A DNA stretch of 64,000 nucleotides from Mesodorylaimus sp. YZB2_4 (taxonomy: Eukaryota; Nematoda; Enoplea; Dorylaimida; Dorylaimidae). The stretch's first letter is position 1. Each line of letters opens with the position of its first letter. Shown here piece after piece: positions 56,171-64,000 of the stretch. A program made the position numbers and the translations under genes. The notes beneath the pieces were generated by a model. The model saw only the letters and a program-made list of their open reading frames with translations, made no database searches and was not told where the DNA came from. The DNA lies in contig JASANH010000630.1 of assembly GCA_030248295.1 (NCBI GenBank), positions 62,001 through 126,000 of the forward strand, given 5' to 3'.

Positions 56171-59100
56171 ACCAGGCACCTGAAGAATAACCTACATCGT
56201 GTGAAATATCTAAGCTAGATCGAGGTTTCACAAGAAGTAGCAACTCGAGATTCCTACCACAGTTCTGTTTTGATATACTTTGTGCACTCAGGACCAAAAA
56301 ACCGGAAGGATTTCCCAGTTTTGTGCTCCGGAGTGCGTCGCGTGTGCCGCCAATAGCTTGAACACCCACACTACAGCCGAAGGCTAAGAACGTACCTGAA
56401 TGCTCAGAACTTCCAGAACAAAGGAGCACGGTACTTGGATCAATTACGGACTTGTGCGATTTCGAAACATGAAAAATCGAATTTTTCACACAAACTGAAA
56501 CTTAGTTGAACAGAAGACTCAAGATTGAACAGAAAACATTGAAATGATTGTTTCGATAGTTTGGGTGCTCACCTGCACTATCACGTACATTATTTACATA
56601 GACGTCACAAAACAGGAATGTTTTCCTAGTTTATTGGCCATAGATTTTGAGACTAGGAAAACCGAGACTACTCAGCTGTAAGAATGCCCTTAGGAAGCTT
56701 TTGAATAAGCTACAAAAGCAAACTGAGCCTTCTCACGGCAGGCTATACATACTAAAGGTTAGTTGTTTGGTCGTCCGTTCACGACCACTTGACATTTTCC
56801 TGACTAGTTCTTCGATACATGGCTAAAATAGAATAATCAAGAGGACATGAAATAAGGGGAGAGGAAAACGCATTCATATTTGACAAGAAAATATATTAAA
56901 TATGATAAAGTGAAGGTGCCGGTGCCGGTGCCTACCACGCAGCAAAAAGGGAACGTCCAGAGGTGGCAATCAAGATTTTTTATATTTCGCATTGTCCCAA
57001 AGTACTCCTTGATACCACAGAACTTATTGGCGGCTGATGAGTTGTGTCAGCAGTGACGACCTTTATAACTTGAAGGGTCAAATATCTGGTGGACATTGAA
57101 CCCGATGAGCGGACAAGCGGGCCCGTGAATTAAGATGGAGTGTTTGGTCGCTTTGGCAGTTCGCCACGACTCATTACCCGGGTCACATTAGCCAAGGTTT
57201 TCAAGAATGTGTCCCACCCGTGTGGTAGGTATCTAGGAACATTTGCGACCGTTCGAAATATCGAATGTCTGGATTGCCACCTCGCGAGGTTGTCTTGTGT
57301 CAAGGTGGCTTAGCAGAGACAATAACCATCAGTCAACGTGGTCTAGGGCGACTTACTACAGGACACTAGTGAGCCGGAGATTCAGAGACACGCAAGGAGC
57401 ATTCCTTGTTTTCCACAATGTTCGACTTGAAGTTTGTGGTCTTTTGTTTTCACACGAAAAGCTGAGACAGAAGTGCCTTTGTGGTTTGTTATCTAACATC
57501 AAGCATTTGTGGACTGCCACTGAAGTATACCCAAGAACTTGCCGTGTTGACCATACACCGAGAGTTCGCACCGGCGGACAAGTCCCCAAAATAACAGGCA
57601 AAGTCTTTCATGGTCTGCGATCACCTTTGTGCGTGGTCGTGTCACCATACACGTTCTCTGCGTCCACTCCCACAACGCACTTTCTGCGCACTTTTTCCAA
57701 CAACACACCACAACTTTTTGTGCCGCTGACGTCTTTATGTATTCAACTACACTTTTCTATACATTAGACCTGCTACATATTAGGCGTCGGCTCCAGAATG
57801 TGCGCGACTACGCCTAAGACATTCCGCCAACCATGCCGGAGCAGGAAACTGTCAGTCAGAAATAGCCCGAGGGTAAACGTGCTCTTTGCATTGAATCAAC
57901 TGGGAAACGACAGGTTCTCGGGTGCTGTGAGAGTGCTGTTGTCTAAACGAGTGGGCAAAAGAAATAGTATTAATTTGCGAAAGGTAGTTTAGAAATTGGA
58001 AGAAATATGTCAATGCTATTGAATGGATTATTCAAAGATAATAAGCGATTCCCAATTTTTCGGTAAGCTCGCTTGCCTTGATCAGTTTTTAGGCCCTTAT
58101 TGACAATAAGGCCCCTCGCGCGTCGGGTTTTTCGTGATTTCCAACCCCCCTGAGAAGCCCCTATTTCAAATTCCTAGGAAAGGCCCTGCTCGTAGCTGCT
58201 TCTTGGTGCGCGCTGATTTTCTTACTTGGGCTTGTGACCACACTCTGAAAAAAGATCAATTTTCTATGTCACCCCCACAACGCACTTTCTGTGAGCCTCA
58301 TCGTCAGCAGTTTCATCTTACAGTGGCAACTTGATGCTGAAAATAACTAGTTAAATTAACAGTTTTTTAAAGCTGTTGCCTTTTAAGCGTCACGATAATT
58401 AGAATAATTGGTGTTCTATTGTTGACATTATTTATTGGCTGGTCTATTCAGACGCCGTATGAAACAAGTAAGTTTGAATAGCAGATCCAATGCTGTATGT
58501 GTGATTTTAACTTCTTATGATATAAATGATTTGAATATCGCGCACGCATGTTATGCGTACGGACTCTCGTATTTTGTTTGAGTATGATTCATGAGCGGAC
58601 TGTAGGAGGCAAAGGAGCGGAGTGAAGGCAGACGGTTGAGACTTTGAGGAAAACGGTCTGGTTGGTTCAGTATACGCGTCCACTCCCACAACGCACTTTC
58701 TGCGCACTTTTTTCAATCTTCATTCTGAATACCAATGCGCGTAATACCAAGATCGATAACGCGACACTTCTCACGTTATATGTCCAGCTCTGGAGAAGAT
58801 ACAGCCGCAAAAGGTGCCTCCTAAACAAGTCAAGAACGGTGTAAGAAAGGTAAGTCCATTGTTTATTCCTCATCAGAGCACTCTCCTACTTTAAATACTA
58901 AGCCTTTGGTAGTCGAGGCTTAAAGGATACAATATACTGTATATAATAGAATTTTATAATATGCATATATATATATATTATGTAGTATATTATTAAGTAT
59001 TTATTATATATATTTTATTGTATTACATTATATATGATACAGGGGAATTTACGCGCATAAATGTGTTACACGGCCCTGGTTCATTTAGCATCGACCATAC

Positions 59101-59252
59101 AGTATCTATGACATCAAACCATACAAAATGTACCAAAGTGCATTACACATGATTTCTGATATTGGGGTAAATCAAGTTTCACCCCACTAAATTTTGTGTT
59201 TTACTTCATATACTTTAGTATATGCAACGATTATGACTTAAACAATTTTCAG
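56171..59252. other. Gene-poor stretch with a duplicated 35-base block
   Basis: The block GCGTCCACTCCCACAACGCA continuing TTTCTGCGCACTTTTT occurs at 57662-57698 and 58676-58712, with a shorter version near 58266. An AT-dinucleotide-rich tract lies at 58930-59035. Upstream exons of the gene at 59253 may be here, but I could not place them. Confidence 0.45.
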
Positions 59253-60304
59253 AAAGGCCCAACAGGCACCGCCGCAGTCAAGCACGACTACTTTGATCAG
59301 TGTTTTCGTGGATTCGAGATGTCACGATGCTTTTATCGCTATCATCATAATCTTCTGTCATGCTCCGTTATGATACGACAAATGGCAGGTTATTTGCCAT
59401 GCTCATATGGCTTTCATCCGCCAGTTACAGAAACAACGAGAAAGTGGTATAATATTAGCCAAATATTTCACGATACTCTGTTAACGTGTGTGAGCGTGAA
59501 AAACCAAAACGCAACAAATAAAGGAATAAGACTTCCACTTGATTCAGTAAGTATAAGTGAGTGAAAATATTTTTCCATGGTGTCTATGCATGTGCAGTGT
59601 GCAGACAAAGTTCTTCTCTGTACTGTAGTTTTATTATTCCTCCGTGAGGAAAACGTGTGGTTCTTCAACGGGGGCAAGGTAAAGTAAGGCAAGTAAAGCA
59701 AGGTAAGGCATAAAGTAAGGGGTGTCCGCACATTAAGTATGAGATCCTCCTCTCTATCTGTGGTCTGCCTTTCTGTGGAGTCTGCAGTGTACTGCATGCA
59801 TTACATATTTCCAAACGAATACCCGGAATATCCTGTGATTTCTATTAATTTGCTTCAAAATAATTTCATCTATAAATTTTAACTTTCACACAGCATATCC
59901 TTGACTCTTGCTTTAGCACGAAATGTCAGCGGTAGCTGTGTGTGCAAGCTGGCATGGCCGAGAAATCGATCCATGCCTTATGTTCGCGTTAAGCTGCAAG
60001 GAGATGAGACGGTAAGCAGCTATGTTTCTTTGCCAGTCATGGTTAAGCCGCCGTGGAGTGGCCACCTTTTTCCACCCTGCTGTCAGTGCCTCTATCAGCG
60101 GCAAAGGCCTTTCTGAAGTTTTAACTTTTCCACAGGTACAACTGACAAACTGCTTTTTTCAGGTGCTGGGACTCTCAGGAAATTCTGGATCTTCGAGAAG
60201 CGTATCATCGAGCGGCTGACGATCATATCACGGCACTCATGTCGTGCATGAACGCAACCATTCCAATTTTTGACAATGGGACGATATATTATCTTCCCAA
60301 ATGA
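59253..60304 (+). CDS. Unrecognised Cys-rich, probably secreted protein; last three exons
   Basis: Exons 59253-59546, 59917-60011 and 60163-60304 join with matching phases (0, then 2) through AATTTTCAG/GTAAGT, GCTTTAG/GTAAGC and TTTTTTCAG sites to a TGA stop. The 176-residue product has regularly spaced cysteines (FDQCFRG, MSRCFYRY, LLSCSVM, YLPCSYG, LLTCVSV, AVCASW, DPCLMF, LSCKEM, RRCWDS, MSCMN) and four N-glycosylation sequons (NIS, NAT, NAT, NGT), as in an extracellular disulfide-rich protein. No transmembrane segment is seen. The family is not recognised. Its N-terminus, with any signal peptide, must lie in unplaced upstream exons, since the first exon here starts at an acceptor in phase 0. 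Confidence 0.65.
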
Positions 60305-61369
60305 CTTTAATCGAGTGCTATGCGGATGAGTGTGTCATTCACAACTATACAGGCTATAACATAGTCAATATGAACCAATTATTGGTTGCTCTCTTTGCTG
60401 TGCTATCTTCAAAACATCACATCAGTTTGGCAAAATATTTTCGAATCATCAGTTGAAAAGGCTATAATGGTCAGTTCAGATTTTGCTGTTTACAGCATTA
60501 TGAAGCAAGCTGGTGCTTGAAAGAGCCATAACAGTCTCGTAAAAGGGTTTACCTTATATAGTTGCGCGGCATATTTTGAATAACAGTTTCCCTCATATTC
60601 ACTGTTAATTTTTGAAAAGATCGATCAGTAGATATGAGAATCCATCAAAAAAGATATATGGTATTCAGCCATTTGTGGAGAACACGGGCGTCGATGAATC
60701 AATAATGTGGTGTCATTAATTCGAATGAGAAAATTAACAAATTTAAAAACGATACGGCGATCAGCAACAAGCAGTCCAGAGTTGGCTGATATAGTAGCTG
60801 CAACTCTACGCTAATCTCCCCCAGCTACATTTTAAACTAAACCTTGTCTTAGAGGCACAAACCAGCAGCTCTACACTGTTGGATGTGCAGCACGTTTTGC
60901 AGTGTCTCCTGGTAGCACTGACAATTTCCGAAGCTTAACCATTTTCGGGAGACTCGTGAGGACCTGTATTGACCTGAACTGTACAGTAAGTGAAAAATTT
61001 TGAGAAACTAGGTTTCAGCACAGGCATCGTAAATACAACTTTTTGCTACAGATGGGGGGGGCAGAAAAGTTAGTGATAAGGGCTTCAACATTAATTTTTA
61101 AAGGTAACTATTTGGTATTTCGACGGTGGTAAAGAAGTCTTGATGGTACAAACTGTATGAGCATTATAGACCAGCAGTAATCCCAAAGGCGTTGGTGCGC
61201 TTCCCAGTTTCAGGTTTTTGTGATTACTCTTTTTATTCCCGATTTTCCCGTGGTTCCTGCATTAGGAGAGACCGTGAACTGCTCTTTGCAGCTGTTGCTT
61301 GGGCTTGGACGGTGTCACTTGGCGCAGAGTGATAACTTGTTTCGCACTAACCTGTGTTACTGCTGTTAG
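60305..61369. other. No supported gene
   Basis: I see no convincing exon. The first exon of the following gene may lie in this interval. Confidence 0.35.
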
Positions 61370-61967
61370 GTGGGTTAATAGTCAGTCCGTGTTTTGCTGT
61401 CGACAAGAAAGGCTTGTTGTGCAATGCTGCGCTCATAAAGGATCCTCTGGTGACTGCTTCGGCCTTACGCGCGCGTGGGATAATTGACCTGTTCGACAGC
61501 GTGGGCATCGTAGGATGGTACATTCGACCAGCAGCCAGTCTAGTGTATCGTTTCACCGAGCAGTTGCAGGTACGTCTGGGAGGTATGGCATACACGCCTC
61601 AGGGCAGGGAATCAGGGTCCCTGTGATCGATACTCTGCGGGGCAGCCATTCCATCAGGCTTGGGCTATAGACCATTTCACAGTATCTGAAAACATTGAAA
61701 ACGCACCGGATACTGTATGACTGCGTATATCATAACGAAACGGACTTCGAGTGATCTGTGCGCGCATGTACCCGCAGGCCTAAATTTGCGTACTTTTTCA
61801 AAGCCTTGCCCGACATTGACCCTGTTCTGACTGTGATTCTGAAATTTCATGTTGGGATGATGACGCAAAGCAGCAGCACCAGCTCTGGAGGGAAATGCAC
61901 CCATATCGAGGTCGTCGAAGAAAAGCTGCCCCTCACAATAGCCTCGCTGATCATGCGCCAAGTCTGA
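61370..61967 (+). CDS. Unrecognised protein, last exons; in-frame TGA or 27-base intron
   Basis: The probable exons are 61370-61569 (GTTAG acceptor, GTACGT donor, phase 0) and 61683 onward (TTTCACAG acceptor), reading LYRF-type hydrophobic and polar sequence: SLVYRFTEQLQ joined to YLKTLKTHRILYDCVYHN, with one NET sequon. The frame meets TGA at 61752-61754, then stays open to TGA 61967 (PKFAYFFKALPDIDPVL ... SLIMRQV). A GT-AG interval of exactly 27 bases (61751-61777) would remove the stop and keep frame. Otherwise this is a pseudogene or the protein ends at residue DFE. Family and signal peptide are unknown; the start lies upstream, unseen. Confidence 0.4.
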
Positions 61968-62979
61968 CGTCCGATGCCCCTTCAATCACTCGTATGTACG
62001 ACGACACGTGAAAAGATATCATTTCTAAAACATTGGGACTTAGGTGCTTTGCAGACAGATCAAGAAGATATGAAACCACCCCAGCACAAGCGAGGCAGCG
62101 ACGGAATAACCGGTATGCACGTAATCGTACGTAAATCTTGTGACGTGGGATCCTCCAGAAAATTGGTAGGTTTATGTAAGATCTCTAGTAACTAATGAGT
62201 GCATCCAGGGCGAACACATGATCATTAATGACGCCTGAAAGACTTCAATTCAAATCTGGTCACATGTCACCCAGATTCCTCGCGAAACTGAAAGGATATT
62301 CTGCTATAAACAAACGATTAGTGAACCTATTCGAGCGATGGGTAACTTCCGGTCATGCGGTGCTCGTTTGGCTTTGACTAGGAGCCAAGTGAGAAACAGG
62401 ATGCTGGCGCGACTCTGGATTTTTGATACGAGCCACCTAGTGCTCGTATTCTGCACTTATGGATAAAATATCTTCTATATCTGTACAGGTACAGGATGCT
62501 AGTGAAGATTGTTGCCAATACTCTGGGACAGTGTGATTGGTTTGCACTTGAAGTATTAGTGGGGCCGTTTCTTGCGTCAGGGCTCAAAAACGCTCACGTC
62601 GACTGACGCCAAGGTCGAGAACCCGCAGGCACAACCTCCAAGACTTATAGCGCAGTGCTCCTTTTTCGGTCGAACAGCATGATCGAAAATCATGTTCTAG
62701 AACTTACACTCGAACACTGTCCCATCAGTTGGTAGAGCATGCAAAACTGGGGTATTTGCAGGGTGTGGCTCGAGCAGTCTGAGAAAATCTTGATGGATCG
62801 CTGGATACCAGATCGCGACCAGACTCATAGGTTCCACGTGATTGTTTTACATATAATCGATATTTTGGATGCTCGCTAGGTCATTGTACAGCTATATACA
62901 TATATCTGTTATCATCACTGTGAAGAGAATCAAAGAAAGGTTTCTCCCTCGCACCTAGCCCTCGCCCGATTTGGCTCTT
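61968..62979. other. Intergenic between convergent genes; nothing recognised
   Basis: No exon or RNA gene was identified between the 3' ends of the plus-strand gene and the allatostatin-C-like gene. Confidence 0.4.
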
Positions 62980-63363
62980 CTATCGACGCGATATTCTCAA
63001 GAAACACTGGGCGGGCGAGAAATGACACGGGTCGGCGATGTAGCTTCCAGAACCGGCTGGACGTGGCTTTTGCAATCGCTGACTACCCTGTCTGAGGGGG
63101 AACCGTTTCGGACCCGCTCCGTTGCCCGTACGAGTATTTGCGCGTTTTCCGAATTCGGGGGTCCTGAAACGATGAATCACATATTTTGTGGCCTGAAATG
63201 ACTTATTTAGTCTCACTTACCCCAACGTTTCCTCAAAGCGCGAGGCCGGGTCTACAAAAGCGTCCTGAAGTGCGTCTTCTTCCTGATCCGCAACGGGAGC
63301 CGCATAGTTGTATGCGACCAACACGACAGCAATGAGTGCGGCTACACCACTCGCAGACAACAT
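62980..63363 (-). CDS. Allatostatin-C-like neuropeptide precursor, 2 exons, 108 residues
   Basis: Exon 1 (63363-63221) ends at GTAAGT; exon 2 (63163-62980) begins after GTTTCAG. Phases match (2 then 1) across a 57-base intron. Residues 1-21 are a signal peptide (MLSASGVAALIAVVLVAYNY). An acidic spacer leads to GKR (53-55) and PKR (66-68). The last ~40 residues end SYIADPCHFSPAQCFLRISRR, then stop. CHFSPAQCF matches the allatostatin-C/somatostatin-type ring C-[YA]-F-N-x3-C-F in Cys spacing (six residues between Cys94 and Cys101) and in Phe96 and Phe102, with Asn replaced by Ser. Unlike typical allatostatin C it continues LRIS before a terminal RR. Known family members are secreted, disulfide-closed peptides acting on somatostatin-like GPCRs. 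A different Cys-ring peptide remains possible. Confidence 0.75.
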
Positions 63364-63413
63364 CTCGATAGCTCGCTTCGGCCGGGTCTGGTACGCACGA
63401 GACCAGAGAGCAG

Positions 63414-63422
63414 CCTTATATA
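63414..63422 (-). promoter_or_regulatory. TATA box of the allatostatin-C-like gene
   Basis: The minus strand reads AGCCTATATAAGGCTG about 50 bases upstream of ATG 63363, so transcription would start ~25 bases before the ATG and the 5' UTR is very short. Confidence 0.6.
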
Positions 63423-63796
63423 GGCTTGGATTGGCCTTTCCTGTGATTATACCCTTTGCACTACGTGCGTCATTCGAGCTGGGCGGGGCGATCGAAATTC
63501 GTACATTGGATGTACACAATCTTTGGCCAACCAACGTCATTCCGAGCCAAAGTTATTTATTTCGTTTATTTGGTGCAAAGGTGATCCGTCATCGAGCTAG
63601 TCACAGTCCTATCCTGCCACGCCCCTCGAATAATCCGTCTCGGTACTCTGCCAGTATTTGTTGCGGAGGTTTCTGGAATTCTTTCTGCAAGATCAGGCCG
63701 ATCACTGACACTGACGACATGGTCAATAACCGTGACCGTAATAAAAGTTTCGAGAAGGAACCATCTCTTGTGCGGCCACTGTCGGGACTCTCACTT

Positions 63797-63832
63797 CTCA
63801 CTTCTGGTGAAATATTTCCCACCAGAAGTGAG
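63797..63832. repeat. Perfect 13-base inverted repeat
   Basis: CTCACTTCTGGTG and CACCAGAAGTGAG are exact complements separated by ten bases. It lies upstream of the neuropeptide gene at ~0.45 kb. It could be a hairpin or a dimeric protein-binding site. Confidence 0.7.
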
Positions 63833-64000
63833 AATTTAAAATTTCCCCACATACCACACTTGAGCGAATTGCTCAAGACCAAAAATCTGTACCCCCGTCC
63901 CCTAAAAACTTTACCATATGTCCTCCTTGGTACCCGTTTTCACACAAAATAGGCATGCTATATACTTTGTCTTTATATATTTAGGGTCGAAATCGCAAAA

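Noticed and set aside
57243-57767. 174-residue plus-strand frame
   Set aside because: It has no family signature or splice structure, overlaps the repeated 35-base block, and its composition is not protein-like.
58405-58466. Signal-peptide-like GVLLLTLFIGWS followed by GTAAGT, upstream of the Cys-rich gene
   Set aside because: The frame has no ATG before a stop and ends in phase 1, incompatible with the phase-0 exon at 59253.
1-64000. CRISPR array, operons, bacterial or viral genes
   Set aside because: No spaced direct repeats of CRISPR type, no polycistronic packing and no viral hallmark frames were seen; spliced animal genes dominate.

Overview
This is eukaryotic, intron-bearing nuclear DNA from an invertebrate animal. 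The gene set (troponin T, a DEG/ENaC channel, a glutamate-receptor-like channel, three rhodopsin-type GPCRs, a vasopressin/oxytocin-type precursor and an allatostatin-C-like precursor), GT-AG introns and TATA-type promoters fit a small ecdysozoan. The C-terminal half of the troponin T recalls nematode troponin T, but a tardigrade or another ecdysozoan is not excluded; I cannot fix the species.

Layout. 1-2295 (-): intronless biogenic-amine receptor with a huge third intracellular loop, running off the left edge. 2.3-9.1 kb: gene-poor, with a snap-back hairpin and a small tandem array. 9131-9778 (-): Tyr/Trp/Arg-rich orphan protein with a TATA box. 10902-12074 (+): orphan GPCR. 12-17 kb: repeats, including a tRNA-derived SINE. 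16950-18058 (+): complete three-exon vasopressin/oxytocin-type gene. 18-27 kb: a repeat cluster with nested terminal-inverted-repeat (TIR) elements, a Tigger-like end, a LINE 3' end and another SINE. 28078-38359 (+): troponin T, with alternative exons at both ends. 40034-43143 (-): DEG/ENaC channel. 47005-48018 (-): second orphan GPCR. 48.4-54 kb: TIR element, SINE and Tigger-like element. 54011-55273 (-): ionotropic-receptor-like channel. 59.2-62.0 kb (+): two unrecognised multi-exon genes, the first clearly Cys-bearing and probably secreted. 62980-63363 (-): allatostatin-C-like neuropeptide precursor with a TATA box.

Most notable. (1) A 3.2-kb open exon inside troponin T intron 1 ends at a phase-2 donor, the same phase as the normal first coding exon. 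It could give a ~1455-residue 'giant' troponin T with a basic, disordered ~1070-residue N-terminal extension. (2) Two troponin T exons lie 32 bases apart, which makes them mutually exclusive by geometry. (3) The DEG/ENaC ectodomain carries two furin-type sites bracketing an acidic 47-residue tract, recalling the excised inhibitory tract of vertebrate alpha-ENaC. (4) Two neuropeptide precursors are reconstructed across introns that single-frame ORF calling misses.

The genes do not form an operon. Their shared theme is neuromuscular signalling (peptides, amine and orphan receptors, ligand- or proton-gated-type channels, thin-filament regulation), which may be chance.
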